A DNA stretch of 64,000 nucleotides, taken from assembly GCF_021391495.1 (NCBI RefSeq), contig NZ_CP090063.1, positions 4,774,001 to 4,838,000 of the forward strand, given 5' to 3'. The stretch's first letter is position 1. Each line of letters starts with the position of its first letter. A model generated the notes under the pieces. It was not told the origin of the DNA. It made no database searches and saw nothing but the letters and a program-made list of their open reading frames with translations. A program made the position numbers and the translations under genes. Shown here one piece after another: positions 33,964 to 42,466 of this stretch. This DNA comes from Amycolatopsis acidiphila. GTDB taxonomy: Bacteria > Actinomycetota > Actinomycetes > Mycobacteriales > Pseudonocardiaceae.

Positions 33964-35418
33964 TCAGGCCGCGGCGCTGCGGCCGGCACGCCGGCCGAAG
34001 ACCGAGCCCGCGGTGAGCCCGGAGCCGCCCGGGTAGTTGAAGAAGAACAGCCCGCCGACGAGCTCGCCGGCCGCGAACAGGCCCGGGACGGTCCGCCCCG
34101 CGGTGTCCAGGACCGCGCCGCCCTCGTCGATGCGCAGGCCGCCGAAGGTGAAGGTGATGCCGCAGGTGACCGGGAACGCGACATACGGTGGCGTGTCCAG
34201 CGGCTGTGCCCAGTTCGACTTCGCCGGGCTGATGCCCTCGGTGTGCTTGCCGTCCTTGACGGTGGGGTTGAACCGCTCGCCGGTCACGGCCCGGTTGAAC
34301 TCCTCGACGGTGCGGACGAGGCCGCCCTGGTCGATGCCGAGCTCCTTGGCCAGCCCGTCGAGGGTGTCCGACTCGACCTTGGTCACGCCGGGCGCCTGGT
34401 ACTCCTCCGGCCGCAGCAGGTCCATGGCCTTCGCGTCGAAGACCTGGACGGCGCGCCCGCCGGGTTCGCGGAGGATCCGCGCGCCGTACTTGGCGTAGGT
34501 GTAGTTGCGGAAGTCCGCGCCCTCGTCGACGAACCGCTTTCCCTCGGCGTTGACGATGATGCCGAACGGGTAGCCGCCCCGGGTGAGCTGGTTGGTCAGG
34601 TCGCGGTCGCCGATGGTGCCCGCGCCGGCGTCCCACGCGACGGAGTGGCAGCCGCTGAAGTTGCCGAACGGCTGGGCGCCCGCGGCCAGTGCCATGGTGA
34701 TCCCGTCGCCGGTGTTGTAGGGCGTGCCGCGCACGAGCGCCAGATCCCAGCCGGGACCGAGGTAGGCCGAGCGCATCGCCGGGTTGGCCTCGAAACCGCC
34801 GCTGGCGAGCACGACGCTGCGTGCCTCGATCCGCTCGCCACCGGCGAGGCGGACGCCGCGCACGTCACCGGCATCTCCGGTGAGCAGCCCCGTCACGTGG
34901 GCGTCGAAGCGCACGACGACATCGCGCTCCGCCGCCGCGCGCAGGTGGTCGGCGATCATGCCCTTGCCGCCGCCGACGGCGCCGACGGCGAGGCCGCCCC
35001 AGAACCGGAACCGGCCGTCCACCTCGTAGGCCTGCCGGTGGAACATCAGCTCGAAGCGCAGGCCCAGCTCGTGCAGCCAGCCCATGGTCGCACGGGACTC
35101 GCCCACCAGGATCTCCGCCAGGCGCGGGTCGCAGCGCCCCTCGGTGACCCGGCGCAGATCGCCGAGGAACTCGCTCTCCGGATAGGGGTCGAGGTCGATC
35201 CGGTCGGTGGCGGGCGGTTCGATGATCCCGGCCACGTCGTCCAGTCCGTTGTGGACGGTGCGCATCGCGCCCGCGGTGAAGTAGCTGTTGCCGCCCGCCC
35301 ACTCGCGGGGCGCCTTCTCCAGCAGCAGCACCCGCGCACCGTGCTCGCGCGCCGACTGGGCGGCGCAGAACCCGGCGTTCCCGCCGCCCACCACGACGAC
35401 GTCCCAACTCTCGCTCAT
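33964..35418 (-). CDS. FAD-dependent dehydrogenase, TcuA-like (tricarballylate dehydrogenase family)
   Basis: The 484-aa protein has an N-terminal FAD-binding motif VVVVGGGNAGFCAAQSARE, the EKAPREWAGGNSYFTAGAMR segment typical of TcuA, and the fumarate-reductase-like C-terminal FAD motif GLFAAGELVGGLFFFNYPGG. TcuA oxidises tricarballylate to cis-aconitate. The electron-accepting TcuB membrane protein is absent here. I use the ATG at 35418, with GAGGA upstream; a GTG four codons earlier is possible. Between a PrpF-like gene (21-nt gap) and an MFS gene (34-nt gap). Confidence 0.85.
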   Translation of the reverse strand: MSESWDVVVVGGGNAGFCAAQSAREHGARVLLLEKAPREWAGGNSYFTAGAMRTVHNGLDDVAGIIEPPATDRIDLDPYPESEFLGDLRRVTEGRCDPRLAEILVGESRATMGWLHELGLRFELMFHRQAYEVDGRFRFWGGLAVGAVGGGKGMIADHLRAAAERDVVVRFDAHVTGLLTGDAGDVRGVRLAGGERIEARSVVLASGGFEANPAMRSAYLGPGWDLALVRGTPYNTGDGITMALAAGAQPFGNFSGCHSVAWDAGAGTIGDRDLTNQLTRGGYPFGIIVNAEGKRFVDEGADFRNYTYAKYGARILREPGGRAVQVFDAKAMDLLRPEEYQAPGVTKVESDTLDGLAKELGIDQGGLVRTVEEFNRAVTGERFNPTVKDGKHTEGISPAKSNWAQPLDTPPYVAFPVTCGITFTFGGLRIDEGGAVLDTAGRTVPGLFAAGELVGGLFFFNYPGGSGLTAGSVFGRRAGRSAAA

Positions 35419-35439
35419 CTCGTTCCTCACACTCGGTTT

Positions 35440-36549
35440 TCAGGCGGGCAACGGCACCAGCGCCGGTTCGGGCACGGAGATCTCCGCGACCGCGATCCGC
35501 CGCGCGGCTCGTTGCATGCGCACGGCGCGCAGCGCGCCGCCGGCGTCGCGCTCGACGCCGACGGTGACGACCCCCGCCGGCGTGCCCAGGCGCAGCACGG
35601 CGGGCGACCGGTGGCCCATCGCCCGGGCGACCACGCCATCCGCGACGCAGGTCGCCGCGGCGATGGCCACCGCGGAGGTCAGCCCGACCGCCGGGTGCGG
35701 CGCGAGCATCGACAACATCCGGACCGCGAGGTCGTAGTCCCCGGCGGCGACCGGCGTGCCGTCCGCCGCGAGGTAGTCGACGGGCGGCGCGACGATGCCG
35801 GTCTTGGGGATGGCGTGGTCCACGGGGCTCCCCGCCGTGGCGAGCCCCATCCGCAGCGCGGCCTCCCGGCGCAGCCGGATGAGCTCGGGCACCACCGGGG
35901 CAAGCCCGTCGACGGGCTCCCCGCCGGTCAGGCCGAACGCGGCCGCGTCGATCAGCGCCGCGGGCGCGCCCGCGTCGACCAGGGTGGCCGCCACCGGCAG
36001 GGCGTCGACCGGGTTTCCGGTCGGCAGCAACGATCCCGTCGCGGCGCCCGCCGGGTCGAGGAACGTCAGCTCGATGCCCACCCCGCCGACCGCAGCGCCG
36101 GGAACGAAGACCTCGCCGGACTCCGGCACCGCGCCGTCGCCGGTGTCGACGGTGGCCGAGAGCAGGGTGCCGGTGTTGATGTTGCGAAGGCGGACCGTGG
36201 TGTGCCCGGCGCGCACCGGGACCAGGCCCGTCAACAGGGCGTAGAGACCGATCGCGGTGGCGCAGTTGCCGCAGTTGCTGCCCCATTCGACGCGGCGCGC
36301 CCCGATGCCGACCTGGGCGAACTCGTAGTCGACGTCGATCCCGGGCAGGTCGGACCGGCGCACGATCGCCGCCTTCGACGTCGTCGAGGTCGCCCCGCCG
36401 ACGCCGTCGAGCTGGCGCGGGTCGCCGGAGCCGAACGCCGCCGCCAGCAACGTGTCCGCGTCGCCACCCGCCGCCGCCACGGCCGCCGCGTCGAACAACC
36501 AGCATTTGCTGGTGCCGCCTCGCATCCAGGTGCCACGCAGGTATCGCAT
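35440..36549 (-). CDS. PrpF/GalD-family isomerase (aconitate or oxalomesaconate type)
   Basis: The 369-aa protein begins with RGTWMRGGTSKC, the family hallmark, and has the catalytic cysteine region EWGSNCGNCATAIG near residue 85 and GNPVDALP in the middle. Family members move a double bond in 2-methylaconitate (PrpF) or 4-oxalomesaconate (GalD, gallate pathway). Beside a TcuA-like enzyme it probably acts on an aconitate-like product. I place the start at 36549; a frame to 36600 adds 17 residues with no family match. First gene of the unit, divergent from a LysR regulator. Confidence 0.85.
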   Translation of the reverse strand: MRYLRGTWMRGGTSKCWLFDAAAVAAAGGDADTLLAAAFGSGDPRQLDGVGGATSTTSKAAIVRRSDLPGIDVDYEFAQVGIGARRVEWGSNCGNCATAIGLYALLTGLVPVRAGHTTVRLRNINTGTLLSATVDTGDGAVPESGEVFVPGAAVGGVGIELTFLDPAGAATGSLLPTGNPVDALPVAATLVDAGAPAALIDAAAFGLTGGEPVDGLAPVVPELIRLRREAALRMGLATAGSPVDHAIPKTGIVAPPVDYLAADGTPVAAGDYDLAVRMLSMLAPHPAVGLTSAVAIAAATCVADGVVARAMGHRSPAVLRLGTPAGVVTVGVERDAGGALRAVRMQRAARRIAVAEISVPEPALVPLPA

Positions 36550-36630
36550 GCACCGACGATGCGGCACAGCAGCGTTGAGTACAATCTCGAATACGTTCAT
36601 GCCCCTTTAGCTGAAGTTAAGGCTTGTGCG
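36550..36630. promoter_or_regulatory. Divergent LysR/PrpF promoter region
   Basis: The 81-nt gap contains the inverted repeat GAA-TACG-TTC (about 36590-36599) near an AT-richer stretch, fitting a LysR binding box of T-N11-A type. No strong -10 box is evident. Confidence 0.35.
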
Positions 36631-37584
36631 ATGACCTTCGACGTCCGGCGGATGCTGCTGCTCGCGCAGGTCGCGCGGCAGGGATCCATCACGGGTGCGG
36701 CGGCGGCGCTGAACTACACGCCGTCGGCCGTGTCGCAGCAGATCAGCAGGCTCGAGGCGGAGGCGGGCCAGCCGTTGCTGGACCGGCGCGCGCGCGGCAT
36801 CACGCTGACCGACGCGGGGCGTGCGGTACTCGTGCACGCCGAGCGCATCGACCGCGAGCTGCGGGCGGCGCGCACGGAGCTGGACGACCTGGCGGGCCTG
36901 CGCGAGGGCACGTTGCGGATCGGCACGTTCCCCACCGTCGCCGCGTCCTTCCTGCCGCTGGTGGTGCGCGAGTTCCGCGCCCGGCACCCCGGGGTGGAGC
37001 TGATCGTGCGCAGCTCGCGCAACGCGGGACTGGTCGAACTGCTCGACAGCCACGAGGTCGAGCTGTCGCTGCTGTGGGACTACGAATGGCGCCGCCTGGC
37101 CGACCCGGGCCTCGACATCACTTATCTGCTCGACGATCCGACGACGCTGATCGTGTCCACGGCCCACCGGCTGGCCGGCCGGAAGTCCACCACCTTCGCC
37201 GAGCTGGCCGGGGAGCAGTGGATCGTGCGCGACGACCATCCCGTCGCCGAGGTGCTGACGCGCAGTTGTCACGCGGCCGGCTTCGAACCGTCGATCGCCT
37301 ACCGCGCGCACGACTACCAGGAGGCGCAGGCGATGGCCGCGGTCGGGATCGGCATCGCGCTGGCCCCGCGGCTGGCGCTGACCGGGCTGCGCGACGACGT
37401 CACGACGGTGGCACTGGGCCCGTCCGCCCCGGCCCGCCGCATCCTGCTCGCCACCGTCCAGCACCACCGGCCCACCCCGGCCGCCGCGGCACTGCGGGCG
37501 GTGTTCCTCGCCACGGCGGCCAACCTGCGCGACGCGGGCGGAAACCTCGACCACGCCGTCCGGCGGGCGGCGCCACGGCCCTGA
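36631..37584 (+). CDS. LysR-family transcriptional regulator
   Basis: This 317-aa regulator has the winged helix-turn-helix at residues 5-60 (GSITGAAAALNYTPSAVSQQ, then LEAEAGQPLLDRRARGITLT) and a LysR substrate-binding domain from about residue 88. It is divergent from the PrpF/TcuA/MFS unit and likely activates it in response to the substrate, as TcuR or GalR do. The ATG at 36631 has AAGG eight bases upstream. A longer open frame reaching far upstream is antisense artefact. Confidence 0.92.
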   Translation: MTFDVRRMLLLAQVARQGSITGAAAALNYTPSAVSQQISRLEAEAGQPLLDRRARGITLTDAGRAVLVHAERIDRELRAARTELDDLAGLREGTLRIGTFPTVAASFLPLVVREFRARHPGVELIVRSSRNAGLVELLDSHEVELSLLWDYEWRRLADPGLDITYLLDDPTTLIVSTAHRLAGRKSTTFAELAGEQWIVRDDHPVAEVLTRSCHAAGFEPSIAYRAHDYQEAQAMAAVGIGIALAPRLALTGLRDDVTTVALGPSAPARRILLATVQHHRPTPAAAALRAVFLATAANLRDAGGNLDHAVRRAAPRP

Positions 37585-37624
37585 GCCCGGCACGGGACGT
37601 CCGCGGGTCTAGCGAGCAAGCTTT

Positions 37625-37644
37625 CTAGGATGCTAGCCTCCTAG
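37625..37644. promoter_or_regulatory. Twenty-base palindrome overlapping the RHH gene promoter
   Basis: CTAGGA (37625-37630) and TCCTAG (37639-37644) flank a central GCTAGC, giving a near-perfect 20-bp dyad. It ends one base before the GTG at 37646 and contains TAGCCT (37634-37639), a possible -10 for a leaderless start. It is a likely autoregulatory site for the RHH protein. Confidence 0.6.
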
Positions 37645-37645
37645 A

Positions 37646-37825
37646 GTGGGCGATGAGGACGTCAAGCAGTTCAACGTGTACCTGCCGATCGGGTTGATCA
37701 AGCAGGTCAAGCACCACGCCATCGAGTCGGGCTCGTCCCTCTCGGCGCTGGTCGCGGACGCGCTGCGCACCTACCTCGACACCACCGCCGGCCAACGACA
37801 GCAACCACTCGGGAAGGACACCTGA
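37646..37825 (+). CDS. Small ribbon-helix-helix (CopG-like) DNA-binding protein
   Basis: The 59-aa protein starts with a short beta-strand FNVYLPIGL, then helix [13 protein letters not shown] and helix [15 protein letters not shown]: the CopG/MetJ/Arc fold, which binds DNA as a dimer through the strand. No toxin gene follows, so it looks like a repressor rather than an antitoxin. It starts at a GTG immediately after a 20-bp palindrome and its TGA is one base from the next ATG, so it is coupled to the VOC gene. Confidence 0.85.
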   Translation: MGDEDVKQFNVYLPIGLIKQVKHHAIESGSSLSALVADALRTYLDTTAGQRQQPLGKDT

Positions 37826-37826
37826 G

Positions 37827-38171
37827 ATGACCACTGACGGGATCGAGGCCGTGTTCCTCGAAACGCACAACTGGGGCAAGGCCGCGAAGTTCTTCCAGGC
37901 CCTGGGTTTCAAGCTGGAGTTCGAGACCGACCACAGCTCCGGGCAGCTGCGCAACGGGGACGGCCCGTACGTGTTCATCGCCGAGGTGCCCGAGGACCGC
38001 GAGCCCCGGACCCGGATCGCCCTGAAGGTGCCCGATGCCGACGCGTTCCGCCCCGACCCGGCCGTCGAGGTGGTCACCCCGTTCACGGAAACCCATTGGG
38101 GCGCCAGGGAAATGACCGTTCGCGACTCCGACGGCCGGCTCTGGAGCCTGCAGGCCCCGGCCGGGAGCTGA
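37827..38171 (+). CDS. VOC-superfamily (glyoxalase/bleomycin-resistance-like) protein
   Basis: The 114-aa protein has one vicinal-oxygen-chelate domain with paired beta-alpha-beta-beta-beta units: VFLETHNWGKAAKFFQALGF in the first half, and TETHWGAREMTVRDSDGRLW at the end, the usual VOC closing motif. Such proteins isomerise, add to or sequester small molecules. It is second in an RHH-VOC pair, and the RHH protein probably controls its level in response to the ligand. Confidence 0.85.
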   Translation: MTTDGIEAVFLETHNWGKAAKFFQALGFKLEFETDHSSGQLRNGDGPYVFIAEVPEDREPRTRIALKVPDADAFRPDPAVEVVTPFTETHWGAREMTVRDSDGRLWSLQAPAGS

Positions 38172-38180
38172 GCGGCCGCC

Positions 38181-39038
38181 GTGGTTGACGGACAAGGAGA
38201 GCCGCCCGACGGCACGGCCGTGCGCGTCGCCCTCTGGCGGGCGATGCACCTCGACGTGGACGCGCCGCCGCACGTGCTCGAAGACGAGATCGGCAGGCGG
38301 CTCGTCGCCCCCGCCGAGGGCTGGCGGCGGCGACCGGACATGGATCCGGCTGCCACCAAGGGTTTCCGGGCGGCCGTCGTCGCCCGTGCGCGGTTCATCG
38401 AGGACCTGGTCACCGAGCAGGCCGCACTCGGCGTCGGCCAGTACGTCATCCTCGGGGCCGGCCTGGACACCTTCGCCCAGCGCAATCCGGAGGTCGCCAC
38501 CCGGCTCCGGGTGTTCGAGATCGACCAGCCCGCCACCGTCGACTGGAAGCGCCGGCGGCTGCTCGAACTCGGTTACGCCATCCCCGACCGGCTGCGGCTG
38601 GTGCCGGTCGACTTCGAGGCGGGCGAGTCCTGGCCGGACGAGCTGATCGCCGCCGGCTTCGACCCCGGCCTGCCCGCGGTCGTCGTCTCGACCGGTGTCA
38701 GCCTGTACCTCACGAAGGACGCCACAGCGGCCACGCTGCGCCGGATCGCCGGGCTCGCCGCAGGCTCCACGCTGGCCATGACCTTCATGCTGCCCACCGA
38801 TCTTCTCGACGATGCCGACCGCGCCGGGCTCCGGCAGAGCGCACAGGGTGCGAAGGCTTCGGGCACGCCGTTCATCAGCTTCTACACCCCGCAGGAGATG
38901 CTGACCCTGGCCCGCGAAAGCGGTTTCTCCAACGCCCGGCACGTGCCGGGAGCCACGTTGGCCGAGCGCTACTTCGCCGGCCGTCCCGACGGGCTCCGCC
39001 CGTCGAGCGGCGAGGACTTCCTGCTGGCCACCACGTAG
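38181..39038 (+). CDS. Class I SAM-dependent methyltransferase (PPM1/LCMT-like, TIGR00027 type)
   Basis: The 285-aa protein has the SAM-binding motif QYVILGAGLDTFAQRNPE near residue 90, the acidic EIDQPATVDWKR, VDFEAGESW and VVSTGVSLYLTKDA, all typical of the putative carboxyl/O-methyltransferases abundant in actinobacteria. The target is unknown. The GTG at 38181 lies 9 nt after the VOC stop, so it may be third in the RHH operon. Confidence 0.85.
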   Translation: MVDGQGEPPDGTAVRVALWRAMHLDVDAPPHVLEDEIGRRLVAPAEGWRRRPDMDPAATKGFRAAVVARARFIEDLVTEQAALGVGQYVILGAGLDTFAQRNPEVATRLRVFEIDQPATVDWKRRRLLELGYAIPDRLRLVPVDFEAGESWPDELIAAGFDPGLPAVVVSTGVSLYLTKDATAATLRRIAGLAAGSTLAMTFMLPTDLLDDADRAGLRQSAQGAKASGTPFISFYTPQEMLTLARESGFSNARHVPGATLAERYFAGRPDGLRPSSGEDFLLATT

Positions 39039-39169
39039 CGGTGCAGGGCTTTTCACAGTCCGGGCGTCTGGTCGCCGCCCGGGCGAGCAGCCGCGTCGAG
39101 GATGCTTGTTCACCCGATCTCCAGGTTCGACTCGTGACGGCGGCGCACCACGGTACGTCGCGATGACAG

Positions 39170-39207
39170 TTGCCGAAACTATAAGCACGTGCATACTATC
39201 TGCTTAT
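39170..39207 (+). promoter_or_regulatory. Leaderless promoter with inverted repeat over the start codon
   Basis: TTGCCG (39170-39175), an 18-bp spacer and TACTAT (39194-39199) predict a start at about 39206, the A of the ATG. Perfect 7-bp arms ATAAGCA (39181-39187) and TGCTTAT (39201-39207) enclose the -10. This fits repression by a dimeric regulator. Confidence 0.55.
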
Positions 39208-39778
39208 GCACATCACCGAACTGAACCGCGCCGTCGTGCTGACGAGTGTGTCGGTGGCCTCCCGGGTCCGCCCCGCGGATCTGGCCCGGCCGACGCCGTG
39301 CGCGGGTTGGTCGGTCACCGACCTGCTGGCGCACATGAGCGTCCAGCATCACGGGTTCGCGGCGGCGGCACGCGGCGAGCAGGCTCGCTGGGAGCCGCGG
39401 GCCGCGGCGGATCCGGTCGCCGACTACCTGTCGGCCTCGGCCGAGGTGCTCCAGGCTTTCGCCGGTGCGGACCGCCCGTTCTCCCTACCGGAAATCGGTC
39501 CGGCACCCTTTCCCGCCGAGCAGGCGATCGGGTTCCACTTCATCGACTATGTGGTGCACAGCTGGGACCTGGCCCGTGCGGTGGGCACCTCGGTGTCGTT
39601 CGACAACGAGGTGCTCGAACCGGCGCTCGGCATCGCCCGCTTCGTCCCCGGCGGCGCCGCTCGCACCCGCCCGGGCGCGGCGTTCGCGCCGGCACTGTCC
39701 GAACGGGACGGTGGCCTGCTCGACCAGATCCTCGTGCTGCTGGGCCGTTCCCCGGACTGGCCGGAGCCGGTCCGGTAG
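39206..39778 (+). CDS. TIGR03086-type metal-binding protein (DinB/mycothiol-maleylpyruvate-isomerase-like fold)
   Basis: The 190-aa protein has the family hallmark TPCAGWSVTDLLAHM near residue 32 and a later histidine in IDYVVHSWDLARA, which with the first histidine would form the metal site of a DinB-like four-helix bundle. Actinobacterial members are linked to mycothiol-dependent chemistry, but most are untested. It stands alone with its own promoter. There is no ribosome site before the ATG, in keeping with a leaderless message. Confidence 0.85.
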   Translation: MHITELNRAVVLTSVSVASRVRPADLARPTPCAGWSVTDLLAHMSVQHHGFAAAARGEQARWEPRAAADPVADYLSASAEVLQAFAGADRPFSLPEIGPAPFPAEQAIGFHFIDYVVHSWDLARAVGTSVSFDNEVLEPALGIARFVPGGAARTRPGAAFAPALSERDGGLLDQILVLLGRSPDWPEPVR

Positions 39779-39802
39779 CCGGGCGGTGAGCAGGAGGCCC
39801 CA

Positions 39803-40169
39803 CTACGGCGGGATCGGTACCCACAACTCGACCTGGTCGCGCCCGGCGGTAGAACTCGACGAGCGGCCGTCCCGGATCCGGCGTCACGGCCCGCCGGAGC
39901 TCGCTCATCCCGGCGCCGATCCGGGGGTAGATCTCGCCCGGCTCACCCACCAGGCTGCCTCGCAGGTACCACCCGCCGGGCAGCGTCCCCACCGCCAGGC
40001 CGATCCCGGCCGGGTTGTCCCCGTCCTTGATCGGCGTGCAGACGGTGTACGTTCCCGCACCCTCGTCGATCCGGGCGAACATCCTGTGGCCGCGCAGCCC
40101 GACCAGCCGCTCGAATGACGGCCAGAGGGCTTGGATCCGGGGCAGCTCGTCGGCTGTCGTCTGTTCCAT
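39803..40169 (-). pseudogene. GyrI-like effector-binding domain protein, frameshifted near its end
   Basis: From an ATG at 40169 the frame gives RIQALWPSFERLVGLRGHR, GTYTVCTPI, GTLPGGWYLRGSLVGE and PLVEFYRR, a GyrI/AraC-effector-binding pattern. The conserved ending DQVELWVPIPP then appears in another frame and stops at 39803-39805, so about one base is out of register near 39843. Without the shift the protein would be about 120 residues. Such domains bind small cationic or hydrophobic ligands. Confidence 0.6.
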
Positions 40170-40308
40170 GACCGCGATGTCGCGGCGCCGGATGCGAGCG
40201 GGAGGCGGATGCAGCACGGAAGACGGCACGAAGGCCAATCAAGCACGCGACGCCAGATCGCAAGCGAGCCGAGAACTTCCCCGCGGGCGGCCAGACGGCT
40301 ACATCCCG

Positions 40309-41244
40309 TCACGGCAGCTGCCGGACGCCCTGGGGAGCGGTGCCCGCGCGCAGCCGTGCGGCGTCCTGGCCCGGTGGCGCGCCGAAGAGCCTGCGGTACT
40401 CGCGGCTGAACTGCGTCGGGCTGTCGTAGCCGACGAGATGCCCGACCCCGGCGACGCCGCCCGGCCGGGCCACCAGCAGCGAGCGCGCCTCCTGCAGCCG
40501 GATGCGCTTCTGGAACTGCAGCGGGCTCATCACCGTCACCGCGCGGAAGTGCCGGTGGAACGCCGACGGGCTCATCGCTGCCAGCCGGGCCAGCTCGGCG
40601 ATCCGCACCGGCTCGGCGTAGTTGTCCCTTATCCACCGGATCGCCCGGCTCACCTGGGAAAGCCCGCTGTCGGCGAGGCCGATCTGGCGGATCATCCCGC
40701 CGTGCGGGCCGGTGAGCAGCCACCACAGGATCTCCCGCTCGACGAGCGGGGCGAGCACGGGCGCGTCCGCGGGATGGTCGAGCAGCCGCAGCAGCCGGGC
40801 CACGGCGTCGAGCAGCTCCGGCCCGGCCTCGCCGGTCGCGATCGCCGTCGTGCTGCGGGAGCGTGGTTCGGCCGGGGCCGCCAGCAGCAGCGGGGCGATG
40901 ACGGCCGGGCGCAGCACCAGCCCCACGCCCAGCGCCGGGGTCCGCGGGGTGGCGCCTAGGAAGTGGCCGGTGACGGGCAGGTCGGCGGTGACCACGAGAC
41001 ACTGCCCCGCCCGGTAGGTGAACACCTCCTCGCCGAGCAGCAACCGTTTACCGCCCTGTGCCAGCACGACCAGCAGCGGCTCGGTCAGCGAATGGTCCGG
41101 CTCCGCGGTCGCGATGGCCGACAGCAGCAACCCGTCGATCGGGGTCCGCAGATCGGGCCGGGCGTGCGTGGCGACGAGGTCGCGGATCTCGGCCAGGAGG
41201 TCGGGGCTGGTGCGCACACCCCACGCAAGCACGCGTGGCGCCAT
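40309..41244 (-). CDS. AraC-family transcriptional regulator with AraC_N domain (YqhC-like)
   Basis: The 311-aa protein has an N-terminal cupin-like effector domain (GKRLLLGEEVFTYRAGQCLV and VVTADLPVTGHFLGATP) and a C-terminal double helix-turn-helix (IAELARLAAMSPSAFHRHF near residue 230 and VGYDSPTQFSREYRRLFGAP). This matches YqhC, the aldehyde-responsive activator of an adjacent reductase gene. Here a divergent aldo/keto reductase begins at 41370. The start could also be the GTG nine codons later. Confidence 0.9.
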   Translation of the reverse strand: MAPRVLAWGVRTSPDLLAEIRDLVATHARPDLRTPIDGLLLSAIATAEPDHSLTEPLLVVLAQGGKRLLLGEEVFTYRAGQCLVVTADLPVTGHFLGATPRTPALGVGLVLRPAVIAPLLLAAPAEPRSRSTTAIATGEAGPELLDAVARLLRLLDHPADAPVLAPLVEREILWWLLTGPHGGMIRQIGLADSGLSQVSRAIRWIRDNYAEPVRIAELARLAAMSPSAFHRHFRAVTVMSPLQFQKRIRLQEARSLLVARPGGVAGVGHLVGYDSPTQFSREYRRLFGAPPGQDAARLRAGTAPQGVRQLP

Positions 41245-41369
41245 CGCACGAGCCCGATCGGGGCGAAGCCGAGAGGATCAGGCAAGAGGCCGAGCGGATC
41301 GGCCTACCGCGCGCACGTTATCCGCGTGACGATGTGAGGACCAATTCCGAAGCCCCAGAAGGAAGTCTC

Positions 41370-42451
41370 ATGCCGCTCGATCACTACGTCACGCTCGGCC
41401 GCGGCGGACTGCGGGTCAGCCCGTTCGCCCTCGGCGCGATGACCTTCGGCGAGGATCCCGGCGGCGCCGGGTGCAGCGTCGAGGAGTCGGAGAAGATCCT
41501 CGCGACCTACTCGACCGGGGCGGGAACTTCGTCGACACCGCGAACTTCTACACCAACGGCCATTCGGAGAAGATCCTCGGCGACTTCTTCGCCGCCCGGC
41601 CCGGCCGGCGCGCGCACGTGGTGCTGGCGTCGAAGTTCTTCGGCAACCTCTTCCCCGGCGACCCCAACAGCGGCGGCGCGGGCCGCGGCGCGATCATCGC
41701 CCAGCTGGAGGAGACCCTGCGCCGGCTGCGGACCGACTACCTGGACCTGTACTGGCTGCACAACTGGGACCGCCACACCCCGGTCGAGGAGACCGTGCGC
41801 GCCCTCGACGACCTGGTGCGGGCGGGCAAGATCCGCTACCTCGGGTTCTCCAACACGCCGGGCTGGGTGACCGCGCAGGCGCAGACGACGGCCCTGCTGA
41901 GGGGCTGGACACCGCTGATCGCGCTGCAGGTCGAGTACTCGCTGCTGGCCCGCACCGTGGAGGGCGAGCTCGCCCCGCTCGCGCTCGACCAGGGCATGGC
42001 GCTGGTCCCGGGGAGCCCGCTGAAGAACGGCTTCCTGTCCGGCAAGTACCGGCGCGACGCCGAGGTCACCGACTCCGCCCGCGCCGCGTACGTCGGCGGC
42101 CCGAGTGAGGAGGAGTTCCGGGTGATCGACGCCGTCGCCGCGATCGCCGACGAGCTGGGCACCACCTCGGCGGCGGTGTCGCTGGCGTGGTTGCGTGCCC
42201 GCGAAGGAACCGTCGTGCCGATCGTCGGCGCCCGCCGGGTGGAGCACCTGGAGAGCAACCTCGCCGCACTGGAGGTGACCCTCGCGCCCGCACAGCTGCG
42301 CACGCTGGACGAGGTTTCCGCGCCGGTGCTCCGCTATCCCGCGCCGATGCACGGCGCCCTGCGCGCGATGCTGCAGTTCGCGGGCACCACCGTCGACGGC
42401 GAACACTCCGACGTCTACCCGCCCCTGCTGCAGAGCCACGTCCGCTACTGA
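41370..42451 (+). pseudogene. Aldo/keto reductase with one frameshift
   Basis: The ATG at 41370 opens a typical AKR: LGRGGLRVSPFALGAMTFGE. After ESEKILATY, near 41513, the conserved sequence continues in the next frame as LDRGGNFVDTANFYTNGHSE and runs to 42451, with the catalytic-type LASKFFG and DLYWLHNWD. Restoring one C in a short C run would give a normal protein of about 360 aa. It is divergent from an AraC regulator and would reduce aldehydes if functional. Confidence 0.75.
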
Positions 42452-42466
42452 GTTGTCCACTTCGGA

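Noticed and set aside
33928..36630. Upstream extension of the LysR open frame by about 900 codons
   Set aside because: It runs antisense through the TcuA-like and PrpF-like genes; the LysR helix-turn-helix begins at 36631.
37646..37825. RHH protein as antitoxin of a toxin-antitoxin pair
   Set aside because: The coupled downstream gene is a VOC-fold protein, not a ParE/RelE-, PIN- or MazF-like toxin.
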